DNA from: Lysobacter_F sp035645555
Lineage (GTDB): Bacteria > Pseudomonadota > Gammaproteobacteria > Xanthomonadales > Xanthomonadaceae
Direction: 5' to 3'
DNA length: 64,000 nt
Assembly (NCBI GenBank): GCA_035645555.1
Contig: DASQMI010000097.1
Coordinates: forward strand, 92,280-156,279
Of this stretch, positions 45,323 to 53,556 are shown in pieces (the first letter of the stretch is position 1; the number at the start of each line of letters is the position of its first letter). The position numbers and the translations under genes are program-made. The notes beneath the pieces were generated by a model that ran no database searches, was not told where the DNA came from, and saw only the letters and a list, made by a program, of their open reading frames with translations.

Positions 45323-46035
45323 GCGGTCTTCGCGTGCGGAGGGGAGTGCGCGTCCAGCCAGTCGGCCAGCGCGGCGAGCGTAGGCAGTTCGAGGTCCGGG
45401 CGCAGGTCGGCGTGCGGCCAGGCGCGGCCTTCGCGGTTGAGCCAGACGGTGCGCAGCCCGGCGCGATGCGCGCCGACCACGTCCATCTCGACGTCGTCGC
45501 CGACATGCAGCACCTCGTGCGGCGCGCAGCCCAGGCGCGCGCACGCGGCGAGGAAGATGCTGGGGTCGGGTTTGGCGCGGCCGTGCTCGCGCGCGCCGAG
45601 CTGGAACGCGAACAGCGGCATCAGCCCGATCCGGACCAAGCAGGCGTTGCCGTTGCTGAGCGCGGCCAGCGGCACACGGCGGCTCAGCCGCTCGAGCGCT
45701 TCGACGGTGTCCTCGTAATGCTCGACCTCGCAGCGCGCGGCGAAGAACGCCTCGAACGCCGCCTCGACCAGCCCGACGTCCTCACCGGCGTCGCGCAGCA
45801 GGCGCTCCAGCGCGATGCGCCGCTGCGCGGTGAAGTCGTGCGCGAGTTCGGGAAACTCGGCCGCGACCGCGTCGCGCACCGCGCGCATCGACTCAATGGT
45901 ATGGCGCTCCAGCACGCGCGGCGCGTGGCGCGCGAACCAGTCGTGCAGCGCGCGCTCGGCGCGCACGATTACCGGCGCGATCGGCCACAGCGTGTCGTCG
46001 AGATCGAGGGTGATGGCGCGGACGGGAAAGCTCAC
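45319..46035 (-). CDS. HAD-superfamily phosphatase (YigB-like)
   Basis: A 238-residue phosphatase. Motif I is DLDDTLWPI (Asp11, Asp13), motif II is ALSNGNA, and motifs III/IV are KPDPSIF and VGDDVEMDVVGAHRAG. The N-terminus and the WLNREGRAWP segment resemble YigB, which in E. coli dephosphorylates a riboflavin precursor (5-amino-6-(5-phosphoribitylamino)uracil); other small phosphoesters are possible. It sits 57 bp downstream of the AI-2E transporter gene and overlaps the M17 gene. Confidence 0.88.
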   Translation of the reverse strand: MSFPVRAITLDLDDTLWPIAPVIVRAERALHDWFARHAPRVLERHTIESMRAVRDAVAAEFPELAHDFTAQRRIALERLLRDAGEDVGLVEAAFEAFFAARCEVEHYEDTVEALERLSRRVPLAALSNGNACLVRIGLMPLFAFQLGAREHGRAKPDPSIFLAACARLGCAPHEVLHVGDDVEMDVVGAHRAGLRTVWLNREGRAWPHADLRPDLELPTLAALADWLDAHSPPHAKTA

Positions 46036-46092
46036 CGTGCAAGTCTACCGTGCCGTGCCCGCATGCCCGCGGAACGGCGCGGTGCGCGCACG

Positions 46093-47196
46093 CTATTCCA
46101 GCAGCCGCGCCCAGCCGCTCATGCCGTCCAGCCGGGTCAGCACCAGCTTGACGCAGACCAGCAGCGGCACCGCGAGCAGCAACCCGATGATGCCCCACAG
46201 CCAGCCGAACACCATCAGCGCCAGGATCAGCACCAGCGGCGACAGCGCCATCCGCCGGCCCAGCACGATCGGCGTCAGCAGCTGCCCCTCCAGCGTGTGC
46301 AGGGTGAGGTAGATCGACGCCGGCAGCAGCGAGCGCCACAGCTCGTCGAACGCCAGCAGACCCATGCCGAGCATCACCAGGATGCCGATCAGCGGCCCCA
46401 CGTAGGGCGCGAAGTTCAGCAGCGCCGCCATCGTGCCCCACAGCAGCGCCTCCGGCAGCGGCACGTCCAGCAGCGACAGCGCGCCGGCGAGCGCCAGCCC
46501 GAGCATCGCGTTGATCACGCTGATGGTGAGCACATAGCGGGAGATCTCGTGCTCGATCGACTGCAGGATCTCCACCGTCAGCTTCTGCTGCTGGCGGCTC
46601 GGCAGCAGCGACAACGCGTGGCGCAGCAGCTGGCCGCCGTAGACCATGAAGAAGAACGTCAGCAGGATCACCGCCACCACCGAGGCGACCACCTTCGGCG
46701 TGGTGAGCAGCCAGCGGTACGGATCGCTGGGCGTGCTGACCACCTGCACCGGGCGCGACGTCTGGCCGCCGGCGGCGCGCGCGATGTTCTGCGCGGCGCG
46801 GTTGGCGTCCTGCACCGGCTTGGTCAGATCGCGCAGCTTCGGCGCGATCTCGCGCATCTGCTGCGGCATCTGCCGCACCCATTCGCCGGCCGGTTCCACC
46901 AGCTGGTTGCCGAGCGCGACCGCGCCGGCCAGCCCGCCCACCACCACCAGCAGCGATGCGAGGAAGCGCGGCAGCCACAGCCGCTGCAGCGCGCGGATGA
47001 TCGGGTTGCCGACCAGCGCGAAGAACATCGCCAGCAGGATCGGCAGGATCAGCGCCTGCGCGGCCCACAGCATGAACGCGCTCGCCAGCACCGCCAGCAC
47101 CACCACCGCCACCGGCGCGCGCGGGCGCGGCGGCGGCGGGCGTGGCGCGGCAGGGGCGTCCGGGGCGGGAGGGGACAGTTCGACCGCTGCGGTCAC
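46093..47196 (-). CDS. AI-2E/PerM family transporter
   Basis: A 367-residue membrane protein of the PF01594 family. A Pro/Ala-rich N-terminus (about 1-28) precedes paired helices (about 30-85), a periplasmic loop with VEPAGEWVRQMPQQMREIAP, and a block of helices from about 150 to 350. The segment LLNFAPYVGPLIGILVMLGM and the later LEGQLLTPIVLGRRMALSPL are family hallmarks. Members export AI-2 or indole-like molecules or act as Na/H antiporters; which applies here is unknown. The GTG at 47196 overlaps the upstream stop (GTGA). Confidence 0.9.
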   Translation of the reverse strand: MTAAVELSPPAPDAPAAPRPPPPRPRAPVAVVVLAVLASAFMLWAAQALILPILLAMFFALVGNPIIRALQRLWLPRFLASLLVVVGGLAGAVALGNQLVEPAGEWVRQMPQQMREIAPKLRDLTKPVQDANRAAQNIARAAGGQTSRPVQVVSTPSDPYRWLLTTPKVVASVVAVILLTFFFMVYGGQLLRHALSLLPSRQQQKLTVEILQSIEHEISRYVLTISVINAMLGLALAGALSLLDVPLPEALLWGTMAALLNFAPYVGPLIGILVMLGMGLLAFDELWRSLLPASIYLTLHTLEGQLLTPIVLGRRMALSPLVLILALMVFGWLWGIIGLLLAVPLLVCVKLVLTRLDGMSGWARLLE

Positions 47197-47639
47197 GTAC
47201 CGACGGCCTCGGCGATGCGCTCGGTGTGTTCGTCGATCGGCGGCATCGGCGCGCCCATGCCGCCGCTGCGCGCCGCGGCCTCCTCGGCCTGGTCGGCCGC
47301 GGCCTGCGCCTGGCCGCCGGCGAACAGCCCGGCCACCGCGGACACCAGGTGCAGGATCTGGGTCGCGCCGCCGACCTTGCTGGCGGTGCCGAGCGGGCGC
47401 GTGATGCCGACCGCGAAGCCGCTGGCGAGTCCTGCCAGCACGATGCGCGGTGCGGTCCACGCCGCGCGCCAGGAGCGCTTCATCTGCCGCCAGTCCGCCG
47501 CGGCCTGGCGTTCGTGCGCCTCCAGCGCGTCCTCGGCCTGCTGCACCTTCGCGATCATGTGCTTGAAGCTCAGCGCACGCGGATGCAGGCGGCCGGCGAC
47601 CGAGGCCGGGTCTTCAGGGCGGAGTGAGTTCGACGCCAT
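47193..47639 (-). CDS. Unknown protein in the YqjD/YqjE-like operon
   Basis: A 148-residue protein of no family I recognise. The first half (about 1-60) is charged and helical with Lys/Gln/Glu-rich character (MIAKVQQAEDALEAHERQAA); there is one moderately hydrophobic stretch (about 65-83) and a second (about 93-108), then an Ala/Gly/Met-rich tail. Its start overlaps the upstream holin-like gene by 26 bp and its end overlaps the AI-2E gene, so it is translationally embedded in the operon. It occupies the place of yqjK in the E. coli yqjDEK operon but shows no clear likeness. Confidence 0.7.
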   Translation of the reverse strand: MASNSLRPEDPASVAGRLHPRALSFKHMIAKVQQAEDALEAHERQAAADWRQMKRSWRAAWTAPRIVLAGLASGFAVGITRPLGTASKVGGATQILHLVSAVAGLFAGGQAQAAADQAEEAAARSGGMGAPMPPIDEHTERIAEAVGT

Positions 47640-48204
47640 GTTCGTCCTTCAGCGGGCGGCCGTCCGGCGTTTCCGGCGCCTGCACGGCCGCGCGCGTCGG
47701 TGCCGGGGAGCCCGGTTTGGGCGTGAAGTCAGCGAGCTCGCCGAAGCCCAGCCGCGCCAGCTGCCGGCGCGTGGCCTTCATGCGGGTGAGGTCGAAGTAG
47801 TAGATCGCACGCCAGGCGCCGATGCCGGCCAGCACCACGCTGACCGCCGCGCATACCAGGAACGCCACCCACCACGGCCAGCCCGCGCCGCGGCTGAGCA
47901 GGACGATGATCATCGCCATCAGCAGCATCCACGCGGTGCCGCCGAAGATCACCGCGAGCGCGGCGAACCCGGCCGCGCGGCCGGCGGCGTTGCGCGCCAG
48001 CGACAGGTCGGCCGCGAGCAGGGTGCGGAACGCCTTGGTGGCATTCCAGGTCGCATCCATGCTGGCGCGGCCGGTGTCGGCGATCTGCCGCAGCGCCTCC
48101 ATCAGGTCGGGCGGCGGCAGATCGCGCGGCGGTTCGGCGTTGGCGTTGCGGTCCTCGCCCGGCGGTTCGCCCGCCATCTCGGGACCGCGGGCGGCGGCGT
48201 CCAT
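47614..48204 (-). CDS. Phage-holin-superfamily membrane protein (YqjE-like)
   Basis: A 196-residue protein with two strong transmembrane helices (about 80-103 and 110-133) between a charged N-terminus and a basic C-terminal helix (RMKATRRQLARLGF). This matches the holin-X/YqjE family, small inner-membrane proteins encoded with YqjD. A start at the internal Met (48177, MAGEPPGED) is possible. Its gene lies 11 bp after the YqjD-like gene and overlaps the next gene, indicating strong coupling. Confidence 0.8.
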   Translation of the reverse strand: MDAAARGPEMAGEPPGEDRNANAEPPRDLPPPDLMEALRQIADTGRASMDATWNATKAFRTLLAADLSLARNAAGRAAGFAALAVIFGGTAWMLLMAMIIVLLSRGAGWPWWVAFLVCAAVSVVLAGIGAWRAIYYFDLTRMKATRRQLARLGFGELADFTPKPGSPAPTRAAVQAPETPDGRPLKDEHGVELTPP

Positions 48205-48215
48205 GGCCGGTCGGC

Positions 48216-48797
48216 TCAGCGGTCGCTGCCGCCGCGCGCCATCTTCGCGATCAGCCAGCCGGCGGCGAACGCGACGCCGAACGAGGCCAGCGGACGCGCG
48301 CGGATCATCTCGGCGGCGCTGTCCATCAGATCGCGACCCTTGTCCATCAGCACGTCCATCTGCTGACGCGCCACTTCGGCGGCCTGCTCGGCGGCGGCGA
48401 TGCCCTCGAGCGCGCCGTCGGCGAGGTCGGCCTTGACCGCCTTGCCGCCGATCTTCAGCTCTTCGCCGGCGGCGCTGGCGGCGCCGCGCAGGGTGGTACC
48501 GGCATCGCGCGCGGCCTGCGCCAGGCGGCTGCCGGCGGCGCCGAGGTGCGAGCGGGTGCCGCTCGTGCCGGTGCTGCCGGTGGTGGTGGTGCCGAAGTCG
48601 TCGGTGCCGCCGCTGCTGCCGGCGCCGGCGGACATGCCCGACGTGCCGCCGCGGCTGCCGGTGCCGGTCGTGCCGCTGACGCCCGTTTCACCCTGCATCC
48701 CGGTCGAGCCGTTGTTGCCGAGCGAGGCGGACAGGTTGTTGGTGCCACCGCTGGGGGTGATCGAGCCGTTGGAGTTGTCGGGCGTGGTGGGGGTCAT
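48216..48797 (-). CDS. YqjD/ElaB/DUF883-like membrane-anchored protein with a Gly/Ser/Thr-rich N-terminus
   Basis: A 193-residue protein. Residues 1-82 are a low-complexity Gly/Ser/Thr/Asn region; residues 85-160 are helical (RLAQAARDAGTTLRGAASA and EQAAEVARQQMDVLMDKGRD); the C-terminus is a single TM, RPLASFGVAFAAGWLIAKMA, with the positively charged end seen in YqjD-type tail anchors that bind ribosomes in stationary phase in E. coli. The start has an AGGAGA site at about 8 nt. The Gly/Ser/Thr-rich extension is unusual for this family. It is second in the operon, 19 bp after the DegP-like gene. Confidence 0.8.
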   Translation of the reverse strand: MTPTTPDNSNGSITPSGGTNNLSASLGNNGSTGMQGETGVSGTTGTGSRGGTSGMSAGAGSSGGTDDFGTTTTGSTGTSGTRSHLGAAGSRLAQAARDAGTTLRGAASAAGEELKIGGKAVKADLADGALEGIAAAEQAAEVARQQMDVLMDKGRDLMDSAAEMIRARPLASFGVAFAAGWLIAKMARGGSDR

Positions 48798-48816
48798 CGC
48801 ACAGTCTCCTGAAGGG

Positions 48817-50235
48817 TCATTGCATCTGCAGCAGGCCTTGCGCGCCGCCGCGATTCACTTGCAGGACCAACTGTGCCGGCGCCCGCGTGAAGCTGGCGCG
48901 GAAGCCCATCAGGTCGAGGAACTCGCCGCTGCTCGACTGCACGATGATGTCGCCCTCGCGCAGGCCGTTGCGTGCCGCACGGCTGCCGCGCGCGACCGAT
49001 TCGACGAGGATCCCGGCGCCGCCCTGGCGGCGCAGGCGCTCGGGCAGGTCGGCGAACGTCGCGCCGTCCAGCCGCGGATCGAGTTCGCCGCCGGCCAGCG
49101 AGCGCGGCTGTTCGCGCAGCGTGGCGGTGAGCTGCAGCGGCTTGCCGTCGCGGCGCACGTCCAGCGTGACGCGCGCGCCGACCTTCTGCAGGCCCTCGTA
49201 GTTGCGCAGCGCGCCGTAGCCATCGACGCGCTGGCCGTTGAAGCCCACCACCACGTCGCCCGGCTTCAGCCCCGCCGCCGCCGCCGCGCTGCCGGCGTAC
49301 ACGCGGGTGACCGCCGCGCCGCGCGCCTCGCCCAGACCGAGCTGGCGCGCGATCGCCTCGTCGACGTCGATCGCCTCGATGCCGAGCGTGCCGCGCTGCA
49401 CCACGCCGCTGCCGATCAGCTGCTCGGCGATGCCGCGCGCGAGGTTGGACGGGATCGCGAAGCCGAGGCCGATGTTGCCGGCCATGCTGCCGCGCGGGTT
49501 GAAGCTCGCGGTGTTGATGCCGACCAGCTGGCCTTCCAGGTTCACCAGCGCGCCGCCGGAATTGCCCGGATTGATCGACGCGTCGGTCTGGATGAAGTTC
49601 TGGTAGCCCACGCCCGGCAGGCCGCTGCGGCCGACCGCGGAGACGATGCCCGAGGTCACCGTCTGGCCGATGCCGAACGGATTGCCCACCGCCACCACGA
49701 AGTCGCCCACCCGCAGCTTCTCGGAGTCGGCCAGCGCCAGCGCGGTCAGATCCTTCGCCGGGATGCGCATCACCGCCACGTCGGTGTCCGGGTCGGAGCC
49801 GATGAACTCGGCCGGGAACGTGCGCCCGTCGGCCAAGGTCACCGACACCTCGTTGGCGTTCTCGATCACGTGGTGGTTGGTGATCACGTAGCCGCGCTGC
49901 GCGTCGACGATCACCCCGGAGCCGAGCGAGCGCGCGATGCGCTCCTGCGGGAACAGGCGGCGGAAGATCGGGTCGTCGAAGAACGGATTGCGCACCGCCA
50001 CGCGCTGGGTGGCATGCACGCTCACCACCGCCGGCATCACTTTCGCCAGCATCGGCGCCAGCGACGGCAGCGGCTGCCCGCCGACCGCGCTCGGCAGCGC
50101 CGCGGCGCTGGTGGTGGCGGCCGCCGCGGTGGCCGCCTGCGCCGGTGCGTGCAACGCCTCGCGCATCGCGGTGGCGGCAAAGCCGCCGAACGCGGCGGCC
50201 AGGGTCAGGGCGAAAAGGGTCGAATGGCGACGCAT
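48817..50235 (-). CDS. DegP/HtrA-like periplasmic serine protease
   Basis: A 472-residue HtrA protease. The start at 50235 gives a signal peptide (1-35, core LFALTLAAAFGGFAATAM); the frame continues upstream without support. The catalytic triad is His122 (TNHHVIEN), Asp152 (DTDVAVMRI) and Ser226 (PGNSGGALVN). Two PDZ domains follow (about 270-365 and 385-470; the second starts near GGAGILVESVARGSRAARNG). It could be DegP, DegQ or MucD in function. It heads a seven-gene minus-strand operon and is divergent from the class II ribonucleotide reductase. Confidence 0.93.
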   Translation of the reverse strand: MRRHSTLFALTLAAAFGGFAATAMREALHAPAQAATAAAATTSAAALPSAVGGQPLPSLAPMLAKVMPAVVSVHATQRVAVRNPFFDDPIFRRLFPQERIARSLGSGVIVDAQRGYVITNHHVIENANEVSVTLADGRTFPAEFIGSDPDTDVAVMRIPAKDLTALALADSEKLRVGDFVVAVGNPFGIGQTVTSGIVSAVGRSGLPGVGYQNFIQTDASINPGNSGGALVNLEGQLVGINTASFNPRGSMAGNIGLGFAIPSNLARGIAEQLIGSGVVQRGTLGIEAIDVDEAIARQLGLGEARGAAVTRVYAGSAAAAAGLKPGDVVVGFNGQRVDGYGALRNYEGLQKVGARVTLDVRRDGKPLQLTATLREQPRSLAGGELDPRLDGATFADLPERLRRQGGAGILVESVARGSRAARNGLREGDIIVQSSSGEFLDLMGFRASFTRAPAQLVLQVNRGGAQGLLQMQ

Positions 50236-50414
50236 CGCTGCTCCGTGTGCGGGGCCGGCTACAGCCGGGCCGTGGACTCGCGGAATCGGGGCGCGCGCCG
50301 GCGATGTCAAGGCGCGCGCGGGTGGTTGCAGTCTTCGTGCCGGCAACCGAATGCGACATGAAAGCGGCGTGACGACAGTCCGTCGGGAAACATGAAATCG
50401 TCACCCGCAAGCCG

Positions 50415-50444
50415 TTGACTTCCCCACCGAGCGCGGCGTACGTT
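50415..50444 (+). promoter_or_regulatory. Candidate sigma-70 promoter for nrdJ
   Basis: TTGACT (50415-50420) and TACGTT (50439-50444) are separated by 18 bp, a plausible -35/-10 pair. Transcription would then begin near 50451, immediately before the palindrome at 50462. This is by eye only. Confidence 0.4.
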
Positions 50445-50461
50445 GGACACCCGTCGCCGAT

Positions 50462-50475
50462 CACAACATCTTGTG
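50462..50475. promoter_or_regulatory. Candidate NrdR box upstream of the class II ribonucleotide reductase
   Basis: A perfect palindrome CACAA-CATC-TTGTG stands out in GC-rich DNA. Its form resembles NrdR boxes (16-bp AT-rich palindromes of the type ACACnATATnnTGTG), which repress ribonucleotide reductase operons. Only one box is obvious, whereas NrdR usually uses a pair. Location just downstream of the candidate promoter fits a repressor site. Confidence 0.45.
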
Positions 50476-50721
50476 GTTGAGTTGACGGGGAAAGCCCAAG
50501 CTTAGGGGTGGCTTGGGCAGGAAGTGGGACGCTTGCGGAGGGCCGGGACGCATGCGGGACACGGGCGAAAGCCTTCCACAACGGGGTCGTACGTGGCGCG
50601 TTCGGCGCGTCGCGCGCGTCGTCGTCGGCGCATGCCGCGATGGCGGGTCCCGGGCCCGGATCGGACAAGAACAACACAGGCGCTGCCCACGGGCGGGCCG
50701 AAGAGAGGAGAACGACAGTCA
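50476..50721 (+). other. Long structured 5' leader of nrdJ, candidate cis-acting RNA
   Basis: About 245 nt with no supported gene separates the candidate promoter region from the reductase start. It contains a perfect 8-bp hairpin GCCCAAGC/GCTTGGGC (50494-50501/50511-50518, 9-nt loop), a repeated GAAAGCC element (50490-50496 and 50564-50570), and further self-complementary GC tracts around 50600-50660. No B12-box was recognisable, so it does not look like a standard cobalamin riboswitch, despite controlling a B12-dependent enzyme. It may be a distinct nrdJ leader motif. Confidence 0.4.
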
Positions 50722-52878
50722 ATGAGCACGGTGCGCCTCGAGGCGGTTCGGACCGCAGGAGCAACGGAGGTGGAGATCCCCATGCAGCCGGCGTCCCTGG
50801 ACATCTGGGACAAGAAGTACCGGCTGAAGACCAAGAGCGGCGAGCCCCTCGATGCCGACATGGACGCCACCTACCGCCGTGTCGCCAAGGCGCTGGCCGA
50901 AGCGGAACCCACCGCGGAGAAGCAGGCGTACTGGTACGACCGTTTCGTATGGGCGCTGCGCCGCGGGGCCATTCCCGCCGGCCGCATCACCTCCAACGCC
51001 GGCGCGCAGGAACACAAGCCGGCCACCAGCACGATCAACTGCACCGTCTCCGGCACCATCGAGGACTCGATGGACGGCATCCTCGAGAAGGTGCATGAGG
51101 CCGGCCTCACGCTGAAGGCCGGCTGCGGCATCGGCTACGAGTTCTCGACGCTGCGCCCGCGCGGCGCGTTCGTCGCCGGCGCCGGCGCGTACACGTCCGG
51201 CCCGCTGTCCTTCATGGACATCTACGACAAGATGTGCTTCACCGTGTCCTCCGCCGGCGGCCGCCGCGGCGCGCAGATGGGCACGTTCGACGTCAGCCAT
51301 CCCGACGTGCGCGACTTCATCCGCGCCAAGCGCGAGGACGGCCGGCTGCGCCAGTTCAACCTCAGCCTGCTGATCACCGACGACTTCATGAAGGCGGTCG
51401 AGGCCGACGCCGACTGGCCGCTGGTGTTCCCGGTGCACGTCAAGGAGCAGGACGACGTCGACCTCGGCGATCCGGCCAAGGTGGTCTGGCGCGAGTGGCC
51501 GACCAAGAAGAACTACGTCGTCCGCGACGACGGCCTGGTCGCCTGCCGCATCTACGGCCACGTCCGCGCGCGGCACCTGTGGGACATGATCATGGTCTCG
51601 ACGTACGACTACGCCGAGCCGGGCTTCATCCTGATCGACCGCGTCAACGAGATGAACAACAACTGGTGGTGCGAGAACATCCGCGCCACCAACCCGTGCG
51701 GCGAGCAGCCGCTGCCGCCGTACGGCGCCTGCCTGCTCGGCTCGGTCAACCTCACCAAGTTCGTGCGCAAGCCGTTCACCGACGAGGCGTACTTCGACTG
51801 GGAGGAATACAAGGAAGTCGTGCGCGTGTTCACCCGCATGCTCGACAACGTGGTCGAGGTGAACGGCCTGCCGCTGGAGCAGCAGCGCAACGAGATCATG
51901 CGCAAGCGCCGCCACGGCATGGGCTTCCTCGGTCTCGGCAGCGCGATGACCATGCTGCGGATGAAGTACGGCTCCAAGGCGTCGCTCGAGTTCACCGAGC
52001 AGGTCTCGCGCGAGATGGCGGTGGCCGGCTGGGAGATGGGCCTGGCGCTGTCCGACGAGAAGGGCCCGGCGCCGATCATGGAGGAGGAGTTCGAAGTCAC
52101 CGCCGAGATGCTGCGCAAGCGTCCGGAGATGAAGAAGGACGGCTGGAAGGTCGGCCAGAAGATCAAGGGCAAGCTGCTGCACGCGCGCTACAGCCGCTAC
52201 ATGCAGCGCGTTGCCAGCGTCGCCCCGGAGCTGGTGGAGAAGCTCGCCGAAAAGGGCGCGCGCTTCACCCACCACAGCTCGATCGCGCCGACCGGCACCA
52301 TCTCGCTGTCGCTCGCCAACAACGCCTCCAACGGCATCGAGCCGTCGTTCGCCCACCACTACAGCCGCAACGTCATCCGCGAAGGCAAGAAGACCAAGGA
52401 GAAGGTGGACGTCTACAGCTACGAGCTGCTGGCCTACCGCCACCTGGTCAACCCGAAGGCGATGCCGTTCGCCGAGGAGCCGGAGGCGAAGCTGCCGGAA
52501 TACTTCATCGCCGCCGACGACATCACGCCGAAGGAACACGTCGACGTGCAGGCCGCGGCACAGAAGTGGGTGGACAGCTCGATCTCCAAGACCGCGAACG
52601 TCCCGACCGATTACCCGTACGAGGACTTCAAGGACATCTACCGTTACGCCCACCAGCAGGGCCTGAAGGGCTGCACCACGTTCCGCTTCAACCCGGCCGC
52701 GTTCCAGGGCGTGCTGGTCAAGGAGAAGGACCTGGAGAACACGACCTACCGCTTCGAACTCGAAGACGGCCGCGTCGTCGAGGTGAAGGGCAACGAGGAG
52801 ATCGAGTACGACGGCGAAGTGCACACCGCCGCCAACCTGTTCGATGCCCTGAAGGAAGGCTATTACGGCAAGTTCTGA
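50722..52878 (+). CDS. nrdJ: Adenosylcobalamin-dependent (class II) ribonucleotide reductase, catalytic subunit (NrdJa-like)
   Basis: A 718-residue class II reductase that makes dNTPs using coenzyme B12, without oxygen dependence. The ATG at 50722 follows AGAGGAGAA and matches homologues. The N-terminal active-site cysteine is Cys107 (STINCTVSG); the thiyl-radical loop has Asn324, Cys326 and Glu328 (NPCGEQPLPPYG); the phosphate site APTGTISLSLANNASNGIEP is intact. The protein stops at LKEGYYGKF without the C-terminal cysteine pair and TSCPD domain of full-length NrdJ; those features are on a separate gene 760 bp downstream, as in the split NrdJab of Pseudomonas aeruginosa. Confidence 0.95.
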   Translation: MSTVRLEAVRTAGATEVEIPMQPASLDIWDKKYRLKTKSGEPLDADMDATYRRVAKALAEAEPTAEKQAYWYDRFVWALRRGAIPAGRITSNAGAQEHKPATSTINCTVSGTIEDSMDGILEKVHEAGLTLKAGCGIGYEFSTLRPRGAFVAGAGAYTSGPLSFMDIYDKMCFTVSSAGGRRGAQMGTFDVSHPDVRDFIRAKREDGRLRQFNLSLLITDDFMKAVEADADWPLVFPVHVKEQDDVDLGDPAKVVWREWPTKKNYVVRDDGLVACRIYGHVRARHLWDMIMVSTYDYAEPGFILIDRVNEMNNNWWCENIRATNPCGEQPLPPYGACLLGSVNLTKFVRKPFTDEAYFDWEEYKEVVRVFTRMLDNVVEVNGLPLEQQRNEIMRKRRHGMGFLGLGSAMTMLRMKYGSKASLEFTEQVSREMAVAGWEMGLALSDEKGPAPIMEEEFEVTAEMLRKRPEMKKDGWKVGQKIKGKLLHARYSRYMQRVASVAPELVEKLAEKGARFTHHSSIAPTGTISLSLANNASNGIEPSFAHHYSRNVIREGKKTKEKVDVYSYELLAYRHLVNPKAMPFAEEPEAKLPEYFIAADDITPKEHVDVQAAAQKWVDSSISKTANVPTDYPYEDFKDIYRYAHQQGLKGCTTFRFNPAAFQGVLVKEKDLENTTYRFELEDGRVVEVKGNEEIEYDGEVHTAANLFDALKEGYYGKF

Positions 52879-52930
52879 TGCCCCGACAGCAGTACAGAAA
52901 GTGCGACACGGCCGGGCGTGCCTGACGCCC

Positions 52931-52963
52931 CGCGCGGAACACGGGCCGGTTCCGCGCGCTTTC
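52931..52963 (+). terminator. Hairpin after nrdJ
   Basis: A perfect 10-bp stem, CGCGCGGAAC at 52931-52940 with 52949-52958, 8-nt loop, then CTTTC. It is a plausible weak terminator or attenuator between the reductase and the histone-like gene. Confidence 0.5.
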
Positions 52964-53024
52964 CCGGCCCCACGCGGCCACCGCCGCGCGTCGTGCATCA
53001 CCACCTCTCGAGGAGGCAGCAGTC

Positions 53025-53546
53025 ATGGGTAACGGCAACGGTGCGACGGCCACGCTTTCACAGGTCGTCGTCACGGTGAAAGAGACCGCCGGCGAGCTCG
53101 GCGCCACGCTGGCCCAGCACGCCGACGGCGCGGTGCATACCGCGCGGACCACGGCGGAAAAGGCGCGTGGCACCGTGCGCAAGGCCAAGGCCGGCGCGCG
53201 CAAGGCGGTGAGCAAGGTCAAGAAGAAGCTGGCGACGGTGTCGAAGACCGCGCGCGCCGAGGCGGACGAACTGCGCCGCCGCAAGGAAGCGCGCAAGACG
53301 GCGACGAAGGCGGCCAAGCCCGCGGCGAAGAAGGCGGCAGCGAAGAAGGCCACCGCCAAGAAGCCGCTCGCAAAGAAGGCCGCCGGCAAGAAAACCGCGC
53401 TGAAGAAGACCGTGACCAAGAAGCCGGTGGCCCGCAAGGCCGCCGGCAAGGCCCCGCTGAAGAAGGCGACCGCGAAGAAGACCGCACTGAAGTCGCCGGC
53501 CAAGAAGGCCGCGAAGAAGTCGGCGAAGAAGGCCGCGCGCCGCTGA
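53025..53546 (+). CDS. Histone H1-like Lys/Ala-rich DNA-binding protein
   Basis: A 173-residue protein with two parts. Residues 1-45 form an ordinary helical segment (TLSQVVVTVKETAGELGATL); residues 46-173 are almost pure Lys/Ala/Thr/Arg with degenerate KKA-type repeats such as AKKATAKKPLAKKAAGKK, like AlgP and other bacterial H1-like proteins. It should bind DNA or RNA nonspecifically through charge. A strong ribosome site GAGGAGG precedes the ATG at 53025. Its position between the two halves of the class II reductase is notable. Repeat length may vary between strains. Confidence 0.88.
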   Translation: MGNGNGATATLSQVVVTVKETAGELGATLAQHADGAVHTARTTAEKARGTVRKAKAGARKAVSKVKKKLATVSKTARAEADELRRRKEARKTATKAAKPAAKKAAAKKATAKKPLAKKAAGKKTALKKTVTKKPVARKAAGKAPLKKATAKKTALKSPAKKAAKKSAKKAARR

Positions 53547-53556
53547 TCCACAACAT

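Noticed and set aside
47614..48204. Prophage remnant suggested by the holin-family protein
   Set aside because: There are no other phage genes; the protein fits the YqjE-type chromosomal family in an operon with a YqjD-like gene.
45334..48366. 1010-residue plus-strand open frame opposite the HAD/AI-2E/holin genes
   Set aside because: Antisense shadow of overlapping minus-strand genes, low in complexity, no start signal.
50236..50721. Cobalamin riboswitch upstream of the B12-dependent reductase
   Set aside because: I looked for the conserved B12-box and the usual flanking helices and could not find them; the leader is kept only as an unclassified structured candidate.
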